A stretch of DNA of 64,000 nt, taken from CAZJGG01 sp964545475 (lineage in GTDB: Bacteria; Bacillota; Clostridia; Lachnospirales; JAISER01). The DNA is taken from assembly GCA_964545475.1 (NCBI GenBank), contig CAZJGG010000008.1, positions 1 through 64,000 of the forward strand. Reading direction: 5' to 3'. The position numbers and the translations under genes were made by a program. The notes beneath the pieces are model-generated. The model saw nothing but the letters and a program-made list of their open reading frames with translations, ran no database searches and had not been told where the DNA came from. This document shows positions 35,091 to 43,767 of this stretch, in pieces (the first letter of the stretch is position 1; each line of letters begins with the position of its first letter).

Positions 35091-35816
35091 GTGAAAACGG
35101 TTTTAGTAACTGGGTCGTCAAGAGGAATAGGTCTTGCAATAGCAGAAAAATTTGCCTTAAACGGTTATAAGGTTGTATTAAATTGCATTAAAAATGACGT
35201 GCTAATGAATGAGCAGGTTTTAAGGCTTTCAAAATTTAATAAAAATATTATAGGCCTTAAGGCTGATGTTTCAGATTACGAAAGCGTTGTATCATTGCAG
35301 CAGAGAATTAGTGAGAAATTTGGAAATGTGGATATTTTAATAAATAATGCCGGCATAGCTTATGCCGGCTTATTTTCCCTTATGAAACCCGAGGAATGGA
35401 GAAGATTAACAGAGGTAAATTTTTATTCGGTTTTAAACTGCTGCAATGTATTTTCAGAAGACATGATTAGTAAAAAAAGTGGCGTAATAATAAATATTTC
35501 TTCAATTTGGGGGCAGCAAGGCGCTTCCTGCGAAGTTGTTTATTCCGCAACAAAAGGGGCAGTTGACAGCTTTACAAAAGCTCTTGCCCAGGAGCTTGCA
35601 CCATCCAATGTTAGGGTAAACGCTGTTTCCTTCGGCGCAATAGACACAGAGATGAATGATAACCTTTCATTAGAAGAAAAGTTAGAATTTGCAGAGGAAA
35701 TACCCCTTAAAAGGTTTGGTAAAGTTAGTGAAGCGGCGGCGGCGGCATATTTTTTAGCCCAAGACGAATCGGCTTATATTACAGGGCATATACTAACTGT
35801 TAGCGGTGGCGTATAA
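35091..35816 (+). CDS. SDR-family oxidoreductase (FabG/YmfI-like)
   Basis: A 241-residue classical SDR with TGSSRGIG at the N-terminus, NNAG near residue 83, catalytic Ser in NISSIWGQQ and Tyr/Lys in YSATKGAV. GAGGT at 35081-35085 supports GTG 35091, which also gives the usual family start; ATG 35079 overlaps the previous stop (ATGA) and is the alternative. Candidate roles are 3-oxoacyl-ACP reduction or the EF-P 5-aminopentanone reductase step (YmfI type); the sequence does not decide. Its position behind a secreted glycosidase gene gives no functional clue. Confidence 0.78.
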   Translation: MKTVLVTGSSRGIGLAIAEKFALNGYKVVLNCIKNDVLMNEQVLRLSKFNKNIIGLKADVSDYESVVSLQQRISEKFGNVDILINNAGIAYAGLFSLMKPEEWRRLTEVNFYSVLNCCNVFSEDMISKKSGVIINISSIWGQQGASCEVVYSATKGAVDSFTKALAQELAPSNVRVNAVSFGAIDTEMNDNLSLEEKLEFAEEIPLKRFGKVSEAAAAAYFLAQDESAYITGHILTVSGGV

Positions 35817-35817
35817 T

Positions 35818-35868
35818 AAAAACAGGACTAATTATGAAGGTTAAAACTTCATAATTAGTCCTGTTTTT
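35818..35868. terminator. Bidirectional terminator, 22-bp perfect stem
   Basis: 35818-35839 (AAAAACAGGACTAATTATG...) pairs without mismatch with 35847-35868, seven-base loop; A and T runs at the ends serve both strands. It separates the SDR gene from the giant secreted protein gene. Confidence 0.93.
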
Positions 35869-35902
35869 TACTTAAATTTTAGAATTAGTTTTGTTTTTCG
35901 TG

Positions 35903-38900
35903 TTATTCTGCTTTAAAAGCTTCTGAAAAACCATTTTTTGAAGTAGCTTTAGTTCTTACAAAAATTGTTTGCCCTTCTTTTATAACAACTTTGTTAATAA
36001 TGCCTTTTGTCGGAACAGATTTCCATTTTGTAAGTTTTGTATTTGTTAAATCATTTACATTTGCATTGGCATCAGCCACTGCGTATTGAAGGGTTTTAGT
36101 GAGTACACCTTCACCTGGGATTATTGTTACTTCCGCACCTTTTTCGCCCGGAACAATAGTTACAGAAACATTAGGTGCGTTGCCGGAAACTAAAGTTTTT
36201 ACTCCTTTTCTAGGAACGGATGCCGGATAAATTAAGCTTTGTGCGGCTCTAATAAATATTAAATCCTGATATTGAGCAGACACTGTAACAGTTGGTTTTG
36301 TGCCTTCAGTTGGGCAGCCTTTCCAGCTGTTTTCAAAAATAGATGCCTCGTTTTGTGCAAGCTGGTATTGATAGTTGCTGTATGGTTTAGAAAAAACTAG
36401 GCTGGTAGTACCGACAACTCCTGATGAAGTTGATTTAACGCTTGCAGATGGTGCTTTTGGTGCTGAAATATATTTATTGGATAGAGTTACTGTATCAAAA
36501 ATTCCGGCTTCGCTTTTTGAATTGGAAAGCAATATTTTGTAGCCTGCTTTTACGGAATTGCTTGGCACAGATGTTTTTGTAACTTGTCTCCAAGTTATTT
36601 TTTTAACACCATCCCAAATAGCGTAATAATATTTAGTTGTTTTTATATCTGTTAAATTAAAGGTTATATCAGTTGCCGCTGCTTTTTTAAGGCTTTTGGA
36701 TACATGAATATAAGTAAATACGTCATCTTCACCATTATTGTTGTCATCGTCATCATCATCGTCATCGCCGTCACCATCTCCACCTTCTGTGTCAGAGATT
36801 TTTGAGAAGTTTGCTGTAACTGTAACTTTTTTACGAACAGATGTATCCGGTAATGTAAATGAAGTTTGTTGCGCTGATGCATTTGTAAGAGTGCCGGCTG
36901 TAGCTGTCCAGCCATCAAATTTATATCCATTATTAGGGGAAGAAGAAATATTTACTGTATGACCAGAACCATAAACCCCTTCATGAGGTGTTACAGAGCC
37001 GCCACCAGAAGCAACAACAGACAATTCATTATATGGCAAAGCCTTTTTCAAGTTTTCAACAAAAAATCTGTTAGCGCCATTTACAATAAAGTTATAGCGG
37101 TCTGGGTAACCTGTTAAAGAGTGTACTCCTCCTTTGGCTTCTTTATAGAACAAGTCCGTTGTTCCGTTTTGAACTCCTGCTTCTTCAAGCCTTGAAACGA
37201 ACCGTCTTGCATATCCTACGTTTATTGTAGGGTCTGCATCTCCATGAAGTACATATGTAGGAGTCCCCGGTTTTAATTCATAAAGTTCGTCGAACTCATT
37301 TTCAGGAGTTCCCCAAAGTACTGCGGAAGCAATATGCCCGTTGTAGTTAAAGCCACGGTTTGCCTTAGCATAAGCATAACCTGCAACTGTGCGCCCTCCG
37401 GCAGAGCCGCCCGCAGTAAATATATAATTCGGATCAAAGTTATATTTATTTGCGTTTTCTCTAAGCCAGTTAATAGCTGTGTTTAAGTCTTCGCTAGCAT
37501 CACGCATTGCAGGCACTTCGTCTGCAGTTGTTGGCATGTCTGAACCTTTTCTAAGGCGATAATCGATAGAAGCGGTTACATAACCAAGCTTTGCAAAACG
37601 TGTAGCCATTTCAACAATATACCCTTGTTTTCTGGTGGAATCATCTCTAAAGCCGCCACCGTGTACGAAAACTATAACAGGTCTGTTGTTTCCGGTCATG
37701 CCGTCACCACGATATATATCCATAGATAAATCTATTTCTTTTTGTTTATAATCTCTTAAAGTTGCAAACTTTTCTTCGGTTACATTAACGGTTGAAAACT
37801 GCTCATTAAGATAAACCTCCGGGTTAATCGGCGCATATGAACGTGTGTCAACAGGGATTTCCGCAGGGGTGTTTGGATCACCGCCGCCCCCTTCAGAGCG
37901 TTCAAGCTGTAAAACAAAAGTTCTTTTAGAAACACCATTTGCCGCAGTAACATCCATTTCAAACTCATTAAGCCCCATTTCTAAGCTTACACGAAATTGG
38001 TCTTTAATTAATGTTTTAGCACCATCTTTTACTCTATAAATATTAGCAACTGCACCTACAGGTATTTGTGGAATTATACAAACGCTTTCTACTACTTCAT
38101 TAACTGCGCCTGCATAAACGTTAGGTGGGTTATATTCTTGGAATACTTGCACTGCCCCTCCGATAACACCTGTTGCAGTTTGAAAACCTTCTAAAACTTT
38201 AAAAGTTGCATCTGTTTTATCGTCCGTAGGAGAACCTGCGCCGGTTGTAACATAAAGCTTCGGACGAAGATTAGAGCTCTTTGTATTTATTGAATGAAAT
38301 TTTAAACCGTTTGAGTTATTTGTTGTAGTAAAAGGTATAAGCCTAAGAGAGAAAGTACCGCCTTTACCTACCTTGCTATTATAAAAATCCGTTATATCAA
38401 CAACACACTGAGAGTTTGAGGATTCTGCATAGAATTGGGTTATATAACCCATATCTCTATTTCCGGAGGTTAAATCACCGAAAAGCGCTGTTGAAGTTGA
38501 ACCGTTTTCAAGTATGTTTGGCTGTGTGCCCCATGTCATTCCTGCTTGCCAATCCGAAACTTCAAAAACACCAACATCATGTTTTACAGAACCGCCGGAA
38601 TTGCCGCTTATATTTATCTGAAGTTCGACTTTTTCAGCTTTTGCTGTGGGTGCATTAAAAGTAAGGTAAGGTGCTCTCGGGCCGCTTGTAGACGGAAGCT
38701 TTATAAGCATATCTTCTGCGTTATCAAAAATATTTACAGAACCACCCTCAACATAAGTAGTTTTTGTGGGGTAATCAATTTTAACGCCTTCTGGCAAACG
38801 ATCAATTGTTAAAGTGTACTCTAATTGAGCATCCCAGTCTTCTGCTGTTGTTTTTATTAAAACAGTATTTTTTCCAGCGTTGAGGTTTGCGGTTACCGTA

Positions 38901-41900
38901 AAATTTTCGTCTTGTTCTACAACTTGACCGTTTACTTTAACTACTTGTGGTGAAGCAGGAGTTTTTTCTGTTTGCTGTTCGGATTTAATTGTAACAACAC
39001 TTGTTTCATATGGAACAAGTGCGCTATAATCTTTAACGCTGTCAGTAAGGTTTGGGCTTATTGCAATGTTTTCTAAACCATCCATAACCTTAAGTGTTTT
39101 AAGCTTAGCATTATTATCAAGCCCAGATGCGCCATTTGTAATTACTAAACTAGGTTTAGTTTGTTCAGATGCACCTGTTGAAGTTGAGTTTATAGAATAA
39201 ACAAGGTTGTTTGGTGTTGTGCTTGATTGGGACATAACAGTAACAATTAAAGTTAATGTTAAAGGACCGCTTACACCTTGTGCTTTATCTTTTAATATAT
39301 CTGTTATATTAGCGTCAAGCTTTACGCCACGTGAATTTGCAAATGGAATATCAACAGCACCATCTTTGTTTCTGAAAGTATCTGCATACCATGGATGACT
39401 TGTATTAAATGCATCGTAGTAAGTTTTAGCTTCAGCGCTACCATTAGCACCCGGGCTTAGTTCGTTTGAAACCGGTTGGGATGCCCATGTCATAGGGGTA
39501 GCTAAAGTTACAGGCTGCTCCGTAACAAATAGTCCTAGTTGAGAGGTATGAGTGCCAGCAGTGCCACTGCTTGTATCTAACACTATAGAAAACAAGCCTT
39601 TGTTAAAGTCGTTTTCTTTAATTTTAGCTACATCGTCAGCAGAAAGCTCTAAAGTATAGTATATAAGCCTACATGCTGTGGCACCTGCGTTTTTTAATGC
39701 TAGGTTTGCCGTACCATTTACAATGCCGCCGCCGCCGTCGTTACTATGTAAGAAAACGTCTTGTGTTGGAATAATGGTGCGCGTATCAAGTACAGAATCT
39801 ACAACTGTAAAGCTTCTTCTGTAATCAACTCCGTTGTATGAGTAAGTAACATGTTGCACGCCTTTGCTTTTTGTGCTGATAGCATTAGGTGTTATTGTTA
39901 AACCGGTTAAATCTGCGCCGCCGTTTATAGTAACGCCTTGTTTAAGGAAGTCTTCACCTAATTCATAGTTTGGAGCAGAGCCGGAAAGCCTTTGAGCTGT
40001 TCCATTTTCAAAACCAACAGGTGTTACGCCGCCTTGGAATTGAATAGGTCCAATATCCGGCGTTGATTGGTTTATTGAATTTCCTGAAATATCTGTAGAC
40101 GGCATACCTGAAATTTGTTTGCCTGCGCCTATAGCCGGAGAATCACTTCGTAATTTGTAACCATCAAACATTGCTTTGAAAGTATCAAAGTTGAAGTTTG
40201 TTTTATTCCCTCCGTTAAGAGTACGTTTGCCTGGGGCTTTGCCCGGGAAAATTAATTTAGGGTCTAAATATATATTGTTTTGGCCGATTCCGGCTTGAAT
40301 ACCAGAGTCCGGTTTTGCACCAATACCGTAAAAAATGTTATTGTCTATATCACGGTTAATAACAACCTCTGTAGAGCCGTTGTTACGCTTTCCGTCTGGG
40401 GATATTAAGTGGTAAACATAGTTACTATCGCTGTAAACGATATTGTTGTAGAACTTATAATCAAGAACCCCCGAGTAGTTTCCGCCGCTTCTTTTATAAG
40501 TTTCGTAAATAACAGGTATATCTTCTGTATAACCAGTGGATGTACCCTTGGGGTGGGTAGGAATAACTTTTTCTCCAATATAAAAGAGGTTATTATAAAT
40601 TTGTGTATTAATGAAATTATAGTTTAAGTTCAAAATACGCCCACGGTCGTTTTGGCTTACATTGTAGCGCACAACAATATCTTTGTCTGATGCAACTGTA
40701 CAGAATGTTATAAGCCCGAAGTTATTATCATGGGTGTAATTATATTCCCAAACTGTACCGGGACTGTAAAAGTCTGCATCGAAGCCGCTTCCGTCCAAAT
40801 CATGGTGCTCTCTGTTGTCATAAGCTTCGTTGTAACGGAAAGTTGTTCCGTAAACGGTACGGCTCATAATTGAGTTTCCGCTTCCTGCACGGTCGGAAAT
40901 GTTATGAACTATATTTTTTTCAACAACACATGTTTCATCCGTTAAACGGATTATCATTGCATTTTTTCCTGTATCTGTTACAAGATTATCTCTAATTGCA
41001 ACGTTTGACCATTTCATATCGTTCCAGGAAAGTTTTTCGCTAGAACCGAGAACGTCTTTCTTTTCAGCAGCTTCAGCGGGATCTCCTGTAGGTCTAAAAT
41101 TTGTAGAAAACCCGTTACTGCCCATTGTATCTGAGGTTGTGCCGTAAAATTGGTTAACTGTATTTCCGCCAGATCCCCAGTTAAAATAACCGTCAAAAAA
41201 TATACCGGTGCTGTTAACTCTCTCAACAACACAACCCTCTATTACAACATCTTCAAAGCGAGGTTTTTCCGGCTTTGAGGAAACGGCTGTAACTGCAAAA
41301 CCTATGCCGCCTGTCATTTTGCTAACGTTTGTTCCCTCAACAAGCCCTGTAACATCGTGTACATAAAGGTCTTTAAGGGTTACGCCTTTAAGAGTTCCGT
41401 CATCTCGGTTTTCAACAAACACCCCTGCTAAAAAGTTTCCGGTACCAATGCCAGAACCTGTAACAGTTAACCCTGGCGTTATGTTTGTAACCTCAATATC
41501 ACTTACTGTAACATAAGCTGCATTATACAAATAAATGGATGCGTTTGGAACAGGGTTGCCGGATGTTGCTCTCATGTCATTATCTGTACCGCTTATGTTT
41601 GAAGGGTTTTGCCCTGTTCCGTTAATAATCGGCTTATTTCCGCTTCCGTAAGCCCCAACGGTTATTTCGTTGCCGTTAGTTCCTTTTCCTTGGATTTTTA
41701 AAGTTCCCTCAAAAATAGAACCTCTTTCCAAAAAAACTTTATCTCCCGGAGCTAAAACTAAATTGTCTAGCTTTGAAAGGTTTCTCCATGGCGAGCCTTC
41801 GCTGCCGTTGTTGCTGTCATTGCCGTTAGTTGAGGAAAAATAATAGCTTGTTCCTCCTGTTGATTGTGTAAGCTCTAACGGTGTTGCTAATGGTGCAGCA

Positions 41901-42145
41901 ATTTGTTGTAAATTCTCATCTAGGTTTTCTTCTGTATTATTGTTTGTATCCTTTTCTTTGTCGTCAGAGGGCGGAATTTCACTTTCGCCTTCGACATCTG
42001 TATCCTCTATTGGTAAGTTGTCACCATTATCAATTGGGGTTGAAACATCTTCAATTGAAGTGTCATCAGCAAATGCATAAAATGAAGCATTTGTAAAGCA
42101 TAATGCAAATATAAGTAAAAAAGCTATACTTCGTTTAAACATCAT
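35903..42145 (-). CDS. Giant secreted beta-helix / DNRLRE / carbohydrate esterase protein
   Basis: A 2080-residue exported protein. Order: signal peptide (1-28); acidic Asp/Glu/Asn linker (about 30-85); right-handed parallel beta-helix (about 98-700; opens YYFSSTNGNDSNNGSEGSPW, typical of polysaccharide-lyase-like helices); DNRLRE-like domain (about 795-1005); cadherin-like sandwich (about 1015-1120); second DNRLRE-like domain (about 1125-1305); another sandwich; alpha/beta-hydrolase esterase (about 1438-1708) with oxyanion HGGGFRDD, nucleophile Ser near 1579 in GGSAGG, Asp in HGDADPT and His in GGVHS; InlB-like B repeat (about 1711-1780); poly-Asp linker; C-terminal repeats. No sortase motif or SLH domain is seen. 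AAAGGGTG supports ATG 42145 (or 42142). It probably de-esterifies and binds plant polysaccharide such as pectin or xylan; substrate inferred. Confidence 0.82.
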   Translation of the reverse strand: MMFKRSIAFLLIFALCFTNASFYAFADDTSIEDVSTPIDNGDNLPIEDTDVEGESEIPPSDDKEKDTNNNTEENLDENLQQIAAPLATPLELTQSTGGTSYYFSSTNGNDSNNGSEGSPWRNLSKLDNLVLAPGDKVFLERGSIFEGTLKIQGKGTNGNEITVGAYGSGNKPIINGTGQNPSNISGTDNDMRATSGNPVPNASIYLYNAAYVTVSDIEVTNITPGLTVTGSGIGTGNFLAGVFVENRDDGTLKGVTLKDLYVHDVTGLVEGTNVSKMTGGIGFAVTAVSSKPEKPRFEDVVIEGCVVERVNSTGIFFDGYFNWGSGGNTVNQFYGTTSDTMGSNGFSTNFRPTGDPAEAAEKKDVLGSSEKLSWNDMKWSNVAIRDNLVTDTGKNAMIIRLTDETCVVEKNIVHNISDRAGSGNSIMSRTVYGTTFRYNEAYDNREHHDLDGSGFDADFYSPGTVWEYNYTHDNNFGLITFCTVASDKDIVVRYNVSQNDRGRILNLNYNFINTQIYNNLFYIGEKVIPTHPKGTSTGYTEDIPVIYETYKRSGGNYSGVLDYKFYNNIVYSDSNYVYHLISPDGKRNNGSTEVVINRDIDNNIFYGIGAKPDSGIQAGIGQNNIYLDPKLIFPGKAPGKRTLNGGNKTNFNFDTFKAMFDGYKLRSDSPAIGAGKQISGMPSTDISGNSINQSTPDIGPIQFQGGVTPVGFENGTAQRLSGSAPNYELGEDFLKQGVTINGGADLTGLTITPNAISTKSKGVQHVTYSYNGVDYRRSFTVVDSVLDTRTIIPTQDVFLHSNDGGGGIVNGTANLALKNAGATACRLIYYTLELSADDVAKIKENDFNKGLFSIVLDTSSGTAGTHTSQLGLFVTEQPVTLATPMTWASQPVSNELSPGANGSAEAKTYYDAFNTSHPWYADTFRNKDGAVDIPFANSRGVKLDANITDILKDKAQGVSGPLTLTLIVTVMSQSSTTPNNLVYSINSTSTGASEQTKPSLVITNGASGLDNNAKLKTLKVMDGLENIAISPNLTDSVKDYSALVPYETSVVTIKSEQQTEKTPASPQVVKVNGQVVEQDENFTVTANLNAGKNTVLIKTTAEDWDAQLEYTLTIDRLPEGVKIDYPTKTTYVEGGSVNIFDNAEDMLIKLPSTSGPRAPYLTFNAPTAKAEKVELQINISGNSGGSVKHDVGVFEVSDWQAGMTWGTQPNILENGSTSTALFGDLTSGNRDMGYITQFYAESSNSQCVVDITDFYNSKVGKGGTFSLRLIPFTTTNNSNGLKFHSINTKSSNLRPKLYVTTGAGSPTDDKTDATFKVLEGFQTATGVIGGAVQVFQEYNPPNVYAGAVNEVVESVCIIPQIPVGAVANIYRVKDGAKTLIKDQFRVSLEMGLNEFEMDVTAANGVSKRTFVLQLERSEGGGGDPNTPAEIPVDTRSYAPINPEVYLNEQFSTVNVTEEKFATLRDYKQKEIDLSMDIYRGDGMTGNNRPVIVFVHGGGFRDDSTRKQGYIVEMATRFAKLGYVTASIDYRLRKGSDMPTTADEVPAMRDASEDLNTAINWLRENANKYNFDPNYIFTAGGSAGGRTVAGYAYAKANRGFNYNGHIASAVLWGTPENEFDELYELKPGTPTYVLHGDADPTINVGYARRFVSRLEEAGVQNGTTDLFYKEAKGGVHSLTGYPDRYNFIVNGANRFFVENLKKALPYNELSVVASGGGSVTPHEGVYGSGHTVNISSSPNNGYKFDGWTATAGTLTNASAQQTSFTLPDTSVRKKVTVTANFSKISDTEGGDGDGDDDDDDDDNNNGEDDVFTYIHVSKSLKKAAATDITFNLTDIKTTKYYYAIWDGVKKITWRQVTKTSVPSNSVKAGYKILLSNSKSEAGIFDTVTLSNKYISAPKAPSASVKSTSSGVVGTTSLVFSKPYSNYQYQLAQNEASIFENSWKGCPTEGTKPTVTVSAQYQDLIFIRAAQSLIYPASVPRKGVKTLVSGNAPNVSVTIVPGEKGAEVTIIPGEGVLTKTLQYAVADANANVNDLTNTKLTKWKSVPTKGIINKVVIKEGQTIFVRTKATSKNGFSEAFKAE

Positions 42146-42158
42146 AAAAACACCCTTT

Positions 42159-42890
42159 CTAATTAAGATCAATTGTGAGCCAAAATAAAAGCCTTGGCTT
42201 AACTCTATAGCCATTAGCAGTTTCAGAAACAATCCGTTCAAAAGCTCTGTTGCAATATAGGTTTAAAACTGTGTCTTTAACTTCCTCAAAAGGTTTTAAC
42301 TCTTTTGATTCCTCTTCGCCTTCTATTGAAGGGTATACATAATTTTGTTTTGTCTCTTTATAAAGGGCTAGCAAATCATCTTCTGTAAATTCAACTTCAT
42401 TTTCTATAACCTTATATTTAACAGCAATTTCTAAATTGGATATATAATAGTCATAGAAGCGGTTAAATTCTTGAGTAAAGACTTCTCCATTGGTTTCATC
42501 TTTTATAATTCCCCCAGTTGCGCCAAAATCCTCGGCAATGCTTTCAAACGAAACATCGTCTGTAAGCCCGTATTTTACGGCTAAAGACTGGATTACCTTT
42601 ATACGAGCCAGCTCATTGGCTGCCGAATTTTTTGCGTATTCAAGGGGCGTTGTTCCGTCTACCTTTGTTTTCCAGAAATCTTTACCAAACTCCAAATTGT
42701 ACTGCCTGTTAAAGTAAGATGCGGTTTCTGCTCGTTTTTTTTGTATAAAAAACAGCAGTTCGTCTTTTCTTACATTGAAACTATCAATTTTAACAACAAC
42801 AGGATTTTTAGAAAACACCGGTAATATAGCAGTAATAAATACAACTGAAAAAATCAGTAAAAGGCAGAGAAACATTTTTTTATTACGCAA
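42159..42890 (-). CDS. Membrane-anchored SurA/PrsA N-terminal-like chaperone or foldase
   Basis: About 243 residues: a hydrophobic signal/anchor (FLCLLLIFSVVFITAILPVF) and a helical SurA-N-like region (VVVKIDSFNVRKDELLFFIQKKRAE... to about residue 180). No parvulin catalytic domain is visible, so chaperone activity is likelier than peptidyl-prolyl isomerisation. GGAGGG at 42900-42905 suggests TTG 42890 as start; ATG 42875 is the alternative. It lies 13 bases before the start of the giant secreted protein gene and may help that protein fold after export, which is inferred from position only. Confidence 0.68.
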   Translation of the reverse strand: MRNKKMFLCLLLIFSVVFITAILPVFSKNPVVVKIDSFNVRKDELLFFIQKKRAETASYFNRQYNLEFGKDFWKTKVDGTTPLEYAKNSAANELARIKVIQSLAVKYGLTDDVSFESIAEDFGATGGIIKDETNGEVFTQEFNRFYDYYISNLEIAVKYKVIENEVEFTEDDLLALYKETKQNYVYPSIEGEEESKELKPFEEVKDTVLNLYCNRAFERIVSETANGYRVKPRLLFWLTIDLN

Positions 42891-42908
42891 AATATAAAGT
42901 CCCTCCAA

Positions 42909-43751
42909 TTAAATTCCAAGTGAACTGTAAAATTCATTGAGCCATTGCTGCTGCAATTCTTCTGTGATTTTTTCTTCAATTAATAGGTTGAGGACCTCAT
43001 ACTGAAATCTTTTCCAGCTTCCGGCTTCGCTTCCAATAATAATAGGATAAAACCAAACGCCATTTTCAAGAGCGGCATTTATATCGCCTACTGCGTCGCC
43101 AATCATTATTACCTTTTTTGAGGAGTAGCCTTTTTCAAGTAAGCTTGCAATGCAATAAGCTTTGCTTCCGGCTTCTTGAGACAACAATATGTTTATAAAG
43201 CTAGTTAAACCGTGTTCTTCCCATTCGCTTTCCAGTGCAATCCTGTTTGCAGAACTTACCCCTGCAATATCGCAAAGGCGGGAAGCGGTGTGCAAAGCTT
43301 CCTTTGCGCCGGGAAACGGCTTGTTATTAACCTGCTCTGATAATGCAACAATTGCTTTGTTGGTTGCAATGCTCCATTCAAGAACTTTTTGCATACATTG
43401 GTTGTTATCGTTTGCAAGAGCAATTTCTAAAGCACGGTTTGATAGCTCTGGGCTGTTTTCACAAAACTTTTTAAAAGTTTCAAAGCCATTTGGCTTAATG
43501 TTTAGATCTGTTAAAGCCTGTAAACAGCCTTTAAACCGGTTTATGCCTCTTGTCTTTGAATATAAGTTTATTTTTAGCCATTTGTTTATAGCCTCTTCGC
43601 TACGCTCTTGCAGTTCAAAAGCCTCAACGAAACATGGGGCAAAGCATTTTTCATGCTTTATGTTCATAACGTCCATAACACAGCCGTCAGAATCTGCACA
43701 AATTAAAAAATCATGTTTTTTTATGTAACCTTGGAATATATCTCTGCTCAT
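42909..43751 (-). CDS. HAD-superfamily hydrolase
   Basis: A 280-residue HAD phosphatase-like protein. Motif I is ADSDGCVMD (nucleophile in DSDG), motif II is likely around SSANRIALESEW, and motif IV with MIGDAVGDINAALENG near residue 215. A helical cap lies between motifs I and II. Members close in form act on phosphorylated sugars or phosphonates. GAGGTAAAGAGT supports ATG 43751 over an in-frame start at 43823. It lies 16 bases after the GH3 gene, so a role in processing the same sugar is plausible; substrate unknown. Confidence 0.83.
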   Translation of the reverse strand: MSRDIFQGYIKKHDFLICADSDGCVMDVMNIKHEKCFAPCFVEAFELQERSEEAINKWLKINLYSKTRGINRFKGCLQALTDLNIKPNGFETFKKFCENSPELSNRALEIALANDNNQCMQKVLEWSIATNKAIVALSEQVNNKPFPGAKEALHTASRLCDIAGVSSANRIALESEWEEHGLTSFINILLSQEAGSKAYCIASLLEKGYSSKKVIMIGDAVGDINAALENGVWFYPIIIGSEAGSWKRFQYEVLNLLIEEKITEELQQQWLNEFYSSLGI

Positions 43752-43767
43752 ACTCTTTACCTCATTT

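Noticed and set aside
36738..36962. Ser-rich reading frame (poly-Ser, Pro) on the + strand
   Set aside because: Antisense reading of the poly-Asp linker of the giant secreted protein.
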